From Symsagittifera roscoffensis (lineage: Eukaryota; Xenacoelomorpha; Acoela; Convolutidae), in assembly GCF_963678635.1 (NCBI RefSeq), contig NC_087068.1:59257896-59321895 (forward strand): a stretch of 64,000 nt of DNA, read 5' to 3'. Each line of letters starts with the position of its first letter. Positions within the stretch are counted from its first letter, which is position 1. Positions 11,301-19,509 of the stretch are shown here, piece by piece. A program made the translations under genes and the position numbers. The notes beneath the pieces were generated by a model. It saw only the letters and a list, made by a program, of their open reading frames with translations. It was not told the DNA's origin and made no database searches.

Positions 11301-14300
11301 CAATTTCAGAGACCATCATTATGACTTTCAATTAGTCAAGTGATATTTCCACCGGGTAGTCAATCGACATTACAGCCCTGTTTCCATTGTTCAGTTGCAT
11401 TTTCAAATTACTGTATTACTTCCAAATTTTGAAATTTTTAAATCTACCAAAATCTACTCGCTTTTATCTGCTACTTTTTGCACAGCTACTAATGATATAT
11501 AAAAAAAAACATTATTAAGTACAGCGGGCAGTAGTCATATGGTCTGAATGTCTTGATATCTGATTTAACTAGTACATAAATGGGGGGCCCTGTTGAGTGT
11601 GAGTGTTTCGGAATAGCATAGTGAGCATATGGTTGTTGCATTGCATGTACCTTGCTGTTGTGCAGCAGCATCCACTTGAGTGTGGTGTTTGACTCCCGGA
11701 TACAGTTGAGCAGTTTGTCTCTGTTGTCCAACAGGTAGTTCACAGTCAGCACCCCCTCCTTCAGGAAGTTGTTCACACTCACCCCACACTCGCCCATCTT
11801 CTTGTGCATCTTCAGCGACAGTCGCTTCACGTTCTCTAGCATCAGACTCTGTGCCAAAGCTAGACGAGCTGCCCTTCAACAAAACAACACAGCTGCTCTA
11901 TCTTTTCTTTTCCACCTCCCGCCAACCCCTCAACAATTGCAATAATAGGCTCACAGAAAATGTAAGGGGGTCAAAAAACGGGCCCGAATATAAGTGAATC
12001 AAATACACACTTTCATCGAAAACAGCACAAGTAGAATTACTAACGACCATTGTACATGTATAAACATCTTTGCAAATCTCTATAACCCATGAGTCATCTT
12101 AAGTCTACAAACGGAAATAGCTAGTAAGTATATGTTAGAGACAAGAAGAAAAGCGTATGTACTTGTATGGCTCCCACGCCTCTGCCAGATTGACTGGGAT
12201 GGTCATGTAGAGGTTGATGATCCAGTTGTCTGGGAAGAACTTGTCCACTATTCCCCTCATCTTGGCACTGTCCGAGTGCAGCAACTCAGGCACAAAGTAC
12301 AGCATCACGTAGATCATAGAGGCCTGTCCAGACAATGCATGACTCCTACAACACCATACATACATACATACATACATACATACATACATACATACATACA
12401 TACATACATACATACATACATACAGACATACATACAGACATACATACATACATACATACATAGAACAAAAGTATTCTCAATTAAGATTTCTAAAAGCTTT
12501 TTTTATTACCACCGCAATGTAAAACAGGTCCATAATGAAAACTTTTGGCAGCCTTCTAACTGCGCTTATTTTGATCACAACGTGGTGAACCAGTTTATTC
12601 ACTTTCCCACAATAGTTTTCAATCTTTGTTTATTCACAATTGAACGGACGAGCGATTTGGGTTCCAATTCATTATTCGACAGAAACTGCTGCTATTATGC
12701 GCTTGCTGCTATTATAGGTCAACAGTTGACGAAAGAAATATCTGGGATCTCTCAATAGATTTCCCACAGCCCGTATGGTATCAAGCGGCTAATCTCAACC
12801 CATATAGACGAACAATCAAACGTTTTGGAATCCATAAATATTTTTCCGGCCATTGATCTACTGATTGAGGCATTTTGCAGACATTGATACATTTGCGAGC
12901 ATTATTGAGGCAGCTTTTCGTCTCCACCCCACCCCAATCCTTTTGAACAGGGGGTGGGGGACTTGTGGAATATATCTCATGTCTTCTCTTTGAGTCACCT
13001 GTGTGTGGGGTTTGGGTAGAAGGAGATGAGATTGTACAAGTCATCCGACTCCATCCTGCCACACACAATCTGGAGGAAGTAGTCGTTGAGAGGGACCCTT
13101 CTGAACAAACTCTCCGGGTAGTCCTGTGGCCGCACACTCTGCTTGTCCACAGAGGAGGAGTGGATGTAGCCAGTGGAGGCCAGTAGTTTGCACACTTCGT
13201 CTATGTGCGAGTCTGTGGACACGTGTGTGCCTCCATTGCGGTAGTAGAACACGAGCATCTTCTCCCTCACGTCTCCTAAAAAGAGACTCAATCGAAGAAC
13301 ATACAAAAGTGCACAGAAGATACCACGGTGAACGAAAGTTGAGTGGCTACTAGTTCCGGTCCCTCTACAGGAAGCAGACTGGTGCTTCCAACCACATCCT
13401 GGTCCATGAATTAACTCTCGTCAAGAAAAGCCAAGATGTCTTTATTAAGACTATATCAATATCAGTTCCATCTAGGAGCTGAAACGCACGCGACAGCCTT
13501 AGTCCGCTATGTCGTTTATAAATGGTTTTATGTTGAAACTATATTAGAACCAATCATTAAATCTTAAATTACTAAGAAGCCGGTTCACTTGACATAAGTT
13601 CTTTTTTTCTAAATTCTTAGCTCTGAGTAGAGACTATTTCCCCCAAATGTTCTCAATGTGCACTCACCGGGTACCTTGATGTCCAAGAGCAGTAGCATCA
13701 CCCCGTAGATGTAGACTGCCTCTGCCAGCAACTGTTTGCCCTCTATAGTCTTGATCACACTGTCCACCGTCTCCTGCACAAAGGAGCCCTCTGACAGCTG
13801 AGTGACATACTTGTTCAGGTCGTCCACGTACTTGTACACACTCTCGAACACCAGGTAGAACCTCTCTATGATGAGTTTGTGGTTGTCTCGGAACTCCTCG
13901 TTCAGATCCACCAGCTTCCCGTTCCCACTGTAACTCTTCTCAAAGCTCTCCGATATTCTAAGAACAAATGTCATTTTAATTTTGGGCTACATTTTGTGGC
14001 CTATACTTGTACAATACTACCTGCAAGGGCTGCCGTGTCCATAACTCTACATAATCGATGTACTTCAAAATCAGATATGCTCTTTCTAGCTCTCAACAAA
14101 AGAGATGTATATTTTTTGAGCTACGTTGAAGTGGCCAAGTCTTTACCTGTCAATCGAAAAGCCCTTCGTACTTGTTGCTTAAGGGCGAGGCATCATTACC
14201 CAGCCCAGGAAAATAACCAAAAAGATTGCACCTAATTATAACCATGGACACAACCGCGGTCCTCCGTGACGAGCTGAACAGCTGGTATGTTGGTCCTTTC

Positions 14301-14546
14301 TATTATGCATCACCCATTACAACTTCTTTTCTTCAAAAATCAATTCTTTACTCACGTGAAATAGTGGAAGTCCATAAGGAGGGGTGCGTATTTCTCATGG
14401 TCCCCCTGGCCATTAAAAACTGGGGGGATGAAGTCGGACAGTCTCAGTATCTCAGCTATGATCGCATTCCCCCGGGACACCAACTTGAGGATAGTTTGGC
14501 CACACAAGTTTTCCTCGGAGAGGAAGTCGCCCTGATTGTCGGCCAT
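2145..14546 (-). CDS. WASHC5: WASHC5 (strumpellin), exons 1-9, N-terminal half
   Basis: Strumpellin is the largest scaffold subunit of the pentameric WASH complex, which activates Arp2/3 on endosomes to drive cargo sorting. Nine exons join in frame to give about 616 residues; human strumpellin has 1,159, so roughly half the protein is present and the gene continues left. Exons: 14546-14356, 13957-13668, 13275-12999, 12345-12163, 11873-11651, 11104-10979, 6656-6492, 3261-3113, 2387-2145. Recognisable blocks are '[19 protein letters not shown]' at the N terminus, '[13 protein letters not shown]', '[10 protein letters not shown]', '[12 protein letters not shown]' and '[16 protein letters not shown]'. 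The start chosen is the ATG at 14546-14544 (MADNQ...); an in-frame upstream ATG at 14561 is possible. A 'tgcag' just before the start may be the acceptor of a 5' UTR exon. Introns range from about 0.3 to 4.3 kb and are filled with repeats. I considered NCKAP1/HEM first; the matches are specific to strumpellin. Confidence 0.95.
2740..3106. repeat. Family B repeat touching the exon 8 donor
   Basis: Starts with 'catagccaacagacagtt' and ends with 'catcacgatcttc...ctacattgattgacaa', the family B termini. It stops about five bases from the donor of WASHC5 exon 8, so most of the conserved intron start is repeat sequence. Internal family landmarks ('taacaaaag', 'gaactcaaaa', 'atttttcc') are present but decayed. 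Confidence 0.6.
3113..3261 (-). CDS. WASHC5: WASHC5 exon 8 (GC donor)
   Basis: Encodes residues 486-535, with '[19 protein letters not shown]' and '[16 protein letters not shown]', almost identical to vertebrate strumpellin. The acceptor is 'gtatttaag|gtgaag'. The donor must be GC ('gacaccag|gcatga', GC at 3112-3111): only this cut joins to exon 9 in frame and gives the conserved 'DTR' run. The first GT sites downstream add 16 or 26 nt and would shift the frame. Confidence 0.9.
4917..5475. repeat. Family D repeat, uninterrupted copy
   Basis: Begins 'cacaggcgaagttgcac', a hairpin-prone end also found on family A, and continues with 'actgggaaaaaataatgagtaaaactttgagtc' in two blocks, 'gacgcaagccaattatgacgc' and a minus-strand tRNA-like stretch near 5,195-5,270 with the B-box-like 'ggatcgaatct'. 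It ends near 'attacacaagctttgcttgcg'. The copy at 43,028-43,290 and the split copy around LINE-1 (26,603-26,680 with 31,159-31,870) are the same family. Confidence 0.6.
6317..6396. repeat. 20-bp tandem repeat, four units
   Basis: Four units of 'acgccaccagtagcatcaaa' follow each other, with a c/a change in the first and alternating t/c in 'cat(c/t)aaa'. The array sits about 100 bases downstream of the WASHC5 exon 7 donor, inside intron 7. Confidence 0.9.
6492..6656 (-). CDS. WASHC5: WASHC5 exon 7
   Basis: Fifty-five whole codons, residues 431-485, phase 0 at both ends. It contains '[14 protein letters not shown]' and '[20 protein letters not shown]', matching the strumpellin block 'FKQMLSEK...[12 protein letters not shown]'. 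The acceptor is 'tgtgtttag|gtgaag' and the donor 'tttaaacag|gtacac'. The sequence is visibly more GC-rich than the flanking intron. Confidence 0.93.
6857..6917. repeat. 20/21-bp tandem repeat, three units
   Basis: Three adjacent units of 'aaaacgactcggagcaaatg' (20, 21 and 20 bases) with one substitution in the last. Translation of the minus strand gives a repeated CSESF motif, which is only a by-product of the array. Confidence 0.85.
7160..7690. repeat. Family B repeat
   Basis: Left part has 'aaaagggtcaatgaacgc'; the middle has 'gataaaattaacccaattt', 'ggatcagtag' and 'gatagtcgagtttgct'; the right part has 'aaaaacatcacggcctata'. The right terminus has decayed (no clear 'cgttcattgac'). This is one of about ten copies in the window. 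Confidence 0.65.
7992..8060. repeat. 35-bp direct duplication
   Basis: The unit beginning 'cttggactagtcgtcttcc' and ending 'agacatgtgct' occurs twice in tandem with no mismatch over the 34 bases shared, which suggests a recent duplication. Confidence 0.95.
8519..8850 (-). repeat. Family A repeat with tRNA-like module
   Basis: The left end is 'cacagaggcgaagctgcg' followed by 'cttcgcaaac', a near-perfect hairpin. A tRNA-like segment follows at about 8,770-8,840 ('gattaggagtcccac', 'cctcgcatctgcg'). A detached right end of another copy lies just to the left (8,345-8,490). Confidence 0.55.
9405..10120 (-). repeat. Family A repeat, long variant, copy 2
   Basis: Colinear with 205-950: 'cctaaggccatattc', 'ggaagattcgcataac', 'atttggcagggta' and 'cttgtttgaggccata' occur in the same order and spacing. 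It ends with 'acttttatttgcaacttg' and 'gtaataacacacg', matching the right terminus of the short family A copies. Confidence 0.6.
10379..10735 (-). repeat. Family A repeat, complete short copy
   Basis: The left end is 'gctaagctgcgcttcgc'; the tRNA-like module is at about 10,495-10,570 with 'agatttggagtcccac'; the right end is 'actaatacactacgctcgc'. Length about 355 bp. On the minus strand the anticodon position of the module reads CCA. Confidence 0.65.
10979..11104 (-). CDS. WASHC5: WASHC5 exon 6
   Basis: Forty-two whole codons, residues 389-430, phase 0 at both ends. '[16 protein letters not shown]' matches the strumpellin helix 'LFQLLLDTAQFEFILK'. The acceptor is 'gtgtttcag|atggca' and the donor 'ctcaag|gttcaa', a weak but frame-consistent site. 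Confidence 0.88.
11651..11873 (-). CDS. WASHC5: WASHC5 exon 5
   Basis: Residues 314-388, with '[18 protein letters not shown]' and '[19 protein letters not shown]', closely matching vertebrate strumpellin. The acceptor is 'ttgttgaag|ggcagc' and the donor 'agcaag|gtacat'. It enters in phase 2 and leaves in phase 0. Confidence 0.95.
12163..12345 (-). CDS. WASHC5: WASHC5 exon 4
   Basis: Residues 253-314, with '[19 protein letters not shown]', '[13 protein letters not shown]' and '[10 protein letters not shown]'. The acceptor 'ggtgttgtag|gagtca' lies 7 bases from a long TATG microsatellite. The donor is 'tacaa|gtacat'. Confidence 0.95.
12355..12462. repeat. (CATA)n microsatellite
   Basis: About 27 tetranucleotide units, interrupted twice by CAGA. 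Read on the gene's strand it is (TATG)n and occupies the place where the branch point and polypyrimidine tract of the intron 3 acceptor would normally be. ORFs called through it on both strands (repeated HTYI or MYVC) are spurious. Confidence 0.98.
12999..13275 (-). CDS. WASHC5: WASHC5 exon 3
   Basis: Residues 161-253, with '[16 protein letters not shown]', '[12 protein letters not shown]', '[19 protein letters not shown]' and '[12 protein letters not shown]', colinear with human strumpellin. The acceptor is 'ctttttag|gagacg' and the donor 'cacacag|gtgact'. It enters in phase 1 and leaves in phase 2. Confidence 0.95.
13668..13957 (-). CDS. WASHC5: WASHC5 exon 2
   Basis: Residues 64-161, with '[12 protein letters not shown]', '[19 protein letters not shown]' and '[17 protein letters not shown]'. 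The acceptor is 'ttgttcttag|aatatc' and the donor 'gtacccg|gtgagt'. Confidence 0.95.
14356..14546 (-). CDS. WASHC5: WASHC5 exon 1 (start codon)
   Basis: Residues 1-64. '[19 protein letters not shown]' and '[14 protein letters not shown]' match the N terminus of human strumpellin (which begins MLDFLAENNLCGQ). The donor is 'tatttcac|gtgagt'. The ATG at 14546-14544 is five codons downstream of another in-frame ATG, and I cannot decide between them from sequence alone. Confidence 0.9.
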
Positions 14547-14812
14547 GTCTGCAACCCCCACTTTCTACAACTTACTTGTATCTGTTCTATAGTTTTCAAC
14601 TCTTTAGTCGGGAATTATGTCAATTTACTACTGACCATTTAATCTAAAAAATTAAATTGCATCAGCCCCACCCACCATACACCAACGCGTTCAAAAACCT
14701 AAATTTATACACTTTCCGACTTAAAATAAAAGTTTGCAAGAACGCCAGGATCAGAGATGACCTGTGAATTCAATTGAAGCACGTGGAAAAGATGAAGGTG
14801 GCATCTATTGTA

Positions 14813-15040
14813 TACACAGAGGCGAAGCTGAGCTTCTCACCACTTGCTTTACACGACAAACATAAAAAACATAAGAAATCGAAAACAAAATTCAAAAAGT
14901 TCAATTTTTACCTATTTTTTTTTCAATTGCATGCATACTGAAATATAAGGTCCGGCCCATACTCGAACCCCAGACCTAAGGGTAAAAAGGCGAAAGCGCT
15001 AACCCTAGGCCAAGTAGGAAGGAACCTGGAAGAAGTTAAG
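14813..15040 (-). repeat. SINE-like element with tRNA-like module
   Basis: It opens with the family A left end ('cacagaggcgaagctgag'). The minus strand then reads tRNA-like around 14,960-15,020, with the B-box-like 'ggggttcgagta' and upstream 'ggcctagggttagcgc'. The module differs from that of the other family A copies, so this may be a separate subfamily. Confidence 0.45.
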
Positions 15041-15524
15041 AGAACAAAAAAGGGAAAAAAGAGAAGAATTTGTCAGGCTGGTTTTCGCAAGTGTAATTAG
15101 TTATCTATTAATCACTGTTTCGGCATAATTAATTTTAAAATTTCTTAAATATGGGAGCCAAACAGTCATTATCCAACATTATCCCAAAAATAATTGTCGT
15201 ACTATATCACTTTGTCTTTTTTGGTCATTGAGCACTCGGCACTTGCCTATCTAGGCCATCTGCAGTGATGTTTAATTGCGCCACTTGGAATTTATTTTCG
15301 GAGCGCGTACTTCGTTTTCTTTTTAGCAAATGATTTTAAAATTATTCTTACAAATCCAAAAAATTTAACGCAGAACGCATCAAAAATATAATTCCGCTCT
15401 TGAAACGACGTATCACGAGGCAAATAAAACGATTCAAAATAAGCCAAACAAATCATTCAATCAAAAAGTTATAAAAAGCAATTTATACAAAATCACTCAT
15501 ACGAAATCCTGTGACATAGTTATA

Positions 15525-15585
15525 TCCAGAAAATGGTCTAGTAACCGGTTGCAATAACTTTGCTTATCACAAGGGTAGAGAACAA
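15525..15585. repeat. Family C hairpin terminus
   Basis: Contains 'gtctagtaaccggttgca' followed by an inverted pair around 'tttgctta...cacaagggta'. The same ending occurs at 20,905-21,010, 32,495-32,560, 42,155-42,255, 54,385-54,455 and 55,790-55,850. Only the end of the element is conserved in most copies. Confidence 0.5.
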
Positions 15586-16124
15586 ATCCACGAAAACTTC
15601 AATTAAAGAACAACTTCCAAAAACGGCTCCTGACTTGAGTCAAATTCAAGGCAATCTCAAAAATCACTTCTAATTGATCAGCACTTGCAGGTCACTTCAT
15701 CTTAAAAGTAAGAACGAATGATTTTTAAAACAGCGTTAATTCTTTTAATTGCGAAGCCTTGCAGAGCAGAGCCTAAACTTTCTTAGACCTAGCAACTGAA
15801 TTTGAACTGCACGAAGAAAACATCAAAACTCAAACCGCGAAAACTGTTAGTGATTCGAAAAACGGGCTTTGGCATGTGCGTTACCTCTGCACGCTATTTA
15901 AGGATCAACGTCTTGATTTTGATTTTTATGGGCAAAGGTGTCACATGATTCTAAGGATTTTAGCATCGCGAACAAACAGTTGGAAGAAGTCAGTGAACTC
16001 AAGCAAACTCAAGCAAAATCTCGAGCTTTCAAGTTTCAAAGAAACAAAATGCTTCCCTTAAAACTCATTGAATTTTTGAAACAATTTATGATTGTCACTT
16101 TTGAGTAACCCGGATTCGCAGGAA

Positions 16125-16560
16125 AACAGACAAAAAAATTGATTTGTTTTTTTTGAACGCATGGTCAGCAGACAGTTGAAAAAGAGTCAATGAACGCAAA
16201 CAAAAAATACTGAAAAAAACTCAGCTTTCGATTTCCGAAGAAAAAATACATGACCTTAAGGTCATTTGAAACTTTCAAACAATTTATCAATGACACTTTT
16301 TTGAATATATTAACCCAATCTGGATCAAAAAGTAAAATTGTTATTTAACTGGGAAATCTGATAACTGAATTCAATTTTTTAAACTAGAAGTCGAGATAGT
16401 GGAGTTTGCTTTCCTTTTAACAAAAAACGAGCTGAACTTGAAAAAAAAAACTATAGTCTAACCTCGAAAAAGTAATTTTGAGCTTGAATAAATTTTTTAA
16501 AAAAACGGGAAAATCACCACGACCTATTTTGAGTCTATCTACGTTCAGCGATTCTTAGTA
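16125..16560. repeat. Family B repeat
   Basis: Has 'gcagacagttgaaaaagag' and 'gtcaatgaacgcaaac' at the left, and 'aaaatcaccacgacctatt' with 'tctacgttcagcgattc' at the right. The ends are therefore imperfect inverted copies of each other. The middle carries the usual 'atagtggagtttgctttcc'. Confidence 0.7.
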
Positions 16561-17279
16561 AATTAGTCATTTATTCGAGGACCTGAAAAAAGTCTACTCT
16601 ACGATTTTATACCGCTCGCTAACCTCAAGTGTTAACATACACCAACATCAACTTCAAATCCAATGAAACTTAAAACCTGATTCGCACCAGGTTTTTAACA
16701 CCTTATGATTCGAAAGCTGTAGCTTCTTTCAACCATCTATTCTATCTGTGAAAAGACTTTAGCGAACATATAGAACAAAAAGATTGAAAAGCGCCAAAGA
16801 ACCTCAAAAATTAAAGAAAAATCAATTTTTCTGAAACTCTTTTCTGGTTTCCCGAAGCTCAATGTTCTGATGGCTGTATTTGATAGACTCAAATTATAGA
16901 TATTGTCGGTGGCTGAGAATAGCTACAAGTTTCGGATGAAAAAAAAAGTTTTATTCGAGGTCTCAGACACTTGAAAACAAATATTAAGCTCTTCAATCAA
17001 GTGCCAAGCATCTTTTTTGATTAATTTTTACTTACAACGAAAGAACCTCACGCCCTAGCTTCTGCACCATGACCGCTTGATGAGCATCAAACATTAGTCA
17101 GCTCGAAAAAGTAAGCATCGAAAAGACAGCTCAGAAATGTGGCACTACGCTCCGCATGTGTAGCAAAGGTCTGTTATAAATTTTTTCATGTTTATCATAA
17201 TTTTCGCAACTTACAAGAGAAGGTACGATCTCGCCAATCTCTAACAATTATGATTCATAAGAGCTCACTTGACATAATC

Positions 17280-17700
17280 AAAGCATAGCCAACAGACAGT
17301 TGGAAAACAGTCAGTGAACGCAAAGAAACTGAAAAAACACTGACTTATCTTTTGAAAAAACTTGGACTTTTGAATGCCGAAGAGAAAAATAGACGGCCTT
17401 AACTCTCTTTGTAATTGTCGAACAATTTATGATGATTGACACTTTTTTGATAAAGTTATCCCAATATGAGAAAACTGGATCAATAGGTAAAACTTTTTTT
17501 TGCTAGGTATCTGATAATTAACTTCGGTTTTCCAAATTAGAAGTCGATCACGTTTTTCGTGCCTTTACATTTTTGCTGTTCGATAGTGAGTCAAACCGCA
17601 AAAAATCAAATTTGAGCTCGAACAAATTTAGGACTTTTTCCAGGAAAAAAACTCCGAGACCCAGATAAGAGTATTCAGTACGCTCATTAATCTTAAAAAC
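17280..17700. repeat. Family B repeat
   Basis: Left end 'catagccaacagacagttgg' and 'cagtcagtgaacgcaaag'; right end 'ttcagtacgctcattaatc'. This is among the better-preserved copies and is useful for building a consensus. Confidence 0.7.
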
Positions 17701-18002
17701 GCAATTCAGTTTTTGAACTTTTCTAACAAAACTTACACGACCTTACAGATCTTATAAATTCAAAAAAAAATTTGATTAACCTTTTTTGATTTAAAATAAC
17801 CTCGTTTGAAAAAATGCATCAATAGGTCATATTCGACAAACAGGTAAAATGGACAACAACTTTTAAAGAAAAATGACTAGAAAAATAAACAAATCATAAG
17901 AAAACTTTAAGAAAACAATTTTTTTTGCATAAATTTTTTGAGTTTTCGATTCTCAACATGGCAATAAAAACTCCAACTACTGGTTTACAACTAAACTTAA
18001 GC

Positions 18003-18335
18003 ATACATATAGAGGGGAAGCTTCGCTTCGCAATTACTTGCGACAACACGACAAAAAGCAGCTTTATAAAATGCAATGATAAAAATTTGAAATAAGCCTA
18101 AAACTAGTAAAAATTCAGGTTTCGAACCAGCGACCTAGAGATTAAGAGTCTCACTCACTAACCACTCAGCAACGGAACCTTAATAGGCACCAAACAATAG
18201 CCACAAATAAAGTAGAGGTCAGGTGCTATGCAATTTCCAATGCCACAGTGAAATTTCCAAATAAAAAGAACACTTTAATTTGCGAGTTCGTTTAGAAAAA
18301 AAAGAAGGCTCGTAATAATACACTAAGCTTATCGC
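18003..18335 (-). repeat. Family A repeat, complete copy with best tRNA-like module
   Basis: The left end includes 'ggaagcttcgcttcgc'; the right end is 'cgtaataatacactaagc'. In the middle the minus strand carries an A-box-like 'ttgctgagtgg' (18,172-18,162), an anticodon arm 'gagactcttaatctc' and a B box 'ggttcgaaacc' (18,128-18,118). These agree with a tRNA-Lys(CUU) core. About 160 bp lies on one side of the module and 110 bp on the other, which is unusual because SINE heads normally sit at the 5' end. Confidence 0.7.
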
Positions 18336-19338
18336 AAAAAAATATTTTAAACTGCCTTAACTAAGCATAATAAACCATACTCGATTGCTTTACGAGCTGA
18401 AAATTAGACGAAAAATCAAAAATTTCAAATCGGTTTTTCTCGACATTGGAAAAAATTTAGAAGTTTTTTAATGTCGTTTGAATCACGATTGAAAGGGCTT
18501 AAATATGATATATCACTCGACCCATTCCAATTATGATTTGTTGTACCTAATTTTGCATGGAAAACAAAAACAATAAAACACCTGAACACAAAGTTCCTCC
18601 TCATCCTTCAAATTGGCGGATTAAAAACTAGAGACAGCAGAATACAAATTTCCTCCACATTTTTCAAATGTTCGGACGAAAATAAATTTAATACATGTTC
18701 AAATTGAGAAAAACAAATTTAATAGGTATTTTCTATACCACTGGTAAGTCTAAAATGAGAAATTTTTAATACTTTAAGTAACTTTTCGCGTTTCTTGCAT
18801 TTAAGTTTTCAGAGGAGAGCTTAATTTTAGGAAACATATTAGTTCAAACTGCAAGTAAAGCAATCGAGTCGGTAAAGTTCGTTATAAGAAAATTGGTCAA
18901 TTAGGCTGAGAAAATTCAATTTCACTCAGTTTTAGAAGCTTCATTTAGCACTTGCTTGGCAAAAAAGTTTATTTGAAGAATTGTTTGAAGACATTCTGTG
19001 TTACTTGCACAGCAACTGGCTCTCCTTGTTTCCTTTCGTGATCTTTTCGATCTGGGCCAAGATTTGCCTTTTGATTTTGATATGCTAATTCATATGTTTT
19101 TATGTGCATTTGTTTCAACTATGACATACAGTCTCACAGGAAAAAAAGGATAATGTAGAATTGAATTGGCACATGATAAAAAGCAAAACACATGCCCAAA
19201 TAATATCATAGACTGTATAGAATTGAATTTGATTAGTATAAATGAGAATTCCAAAATGCAAGCATTTTCTGATGTAAAATGAAGTTTTTGTGACACTATA
19301 GACCGAAGGATTGTAGCACATATTATATGATGACTACG

Positions 19339-19509
19339 TCAAACAACCGTAGCAGATATCTTCTCCGAAGTATGAGTAGGGGCCGTGTATTGTTGCTTTT
19401 CCTTCTGTCTCTGTACTGACAAATAGGGCGCGGGACCGAACCAACTCAGGGCAACTGGGAGAAATACAAGTCCATGGAACAGTCCACAGAAAGCCACGAG
19501 GAGAAAAAC
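19339..19509 (-). CDS. Patched-domain gene exon 16 (stop codon)
   Basis: Residues 861-916. 'VAFCGLFHGLVFLPVALS' is TM12 with the family's 'FHGLVFLPV' signature; a 30-residue hydrophilic tail follows and ends in TGA (19341-19339). The acceptor is 'gtttgcag|gttttt'. Phase 0 on entry. Confidence 0.95.
   Translation of the reverse strand, partial: VFLLVAFCGLFHGLVFLPVALSWFGPAPYLSVQRQKEKQQYTAPTHTSEKISATVV

Larger units (their letters stand above)
14547..19338. other. Spacer between the Patched-domain gene and WASHC5
   Basis: No gene is recognised. It must contain the WASHC5 promoter and 5' UTR and the 3' UTR of the Patched-domain gene, but I could not place a TATA box or a convincing poly(A) signal. 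Repeats fill much of it: a tRNA-like element at 14,813-15,040, family C at 15,525-15,585, family B at about 16,125-16,560 and 17,280-17,700, and a complete family A copy at 18,003-18,335. Confidence 0.5.

Noticed and set aside
12355-12462. CRISPR-like array
   Set aside because: It is a simple tetranucleotide microsatellite without spacers, in an animal intron; no CRISPR array is present in the window.
12132-12758. 208-codon plus-strand ORF
   Set aside because: It is antisense to WASHC5 exon 4 and reads through the CATA microsatellite (HTYI repeats).
2145-14546. NCKAP1/HEM identity for the left gene
   Set aside because: The runs '[10 protein letters not shown]', '[11 protein letters not shown]' and '[15 protein letters not shown]' belong to strumpellin and occur in its order.
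14226-14642. 138-codon plus-strand ORF
   Set aside because: Antisense shadow of WASHC5 exon 1, which has clear protein similarity on the minus strand.
18110-18180. Functional tRNA-Lys gene
   Set aside because: The acceptor stem does not pair and the unit sits within a repeated family A element.
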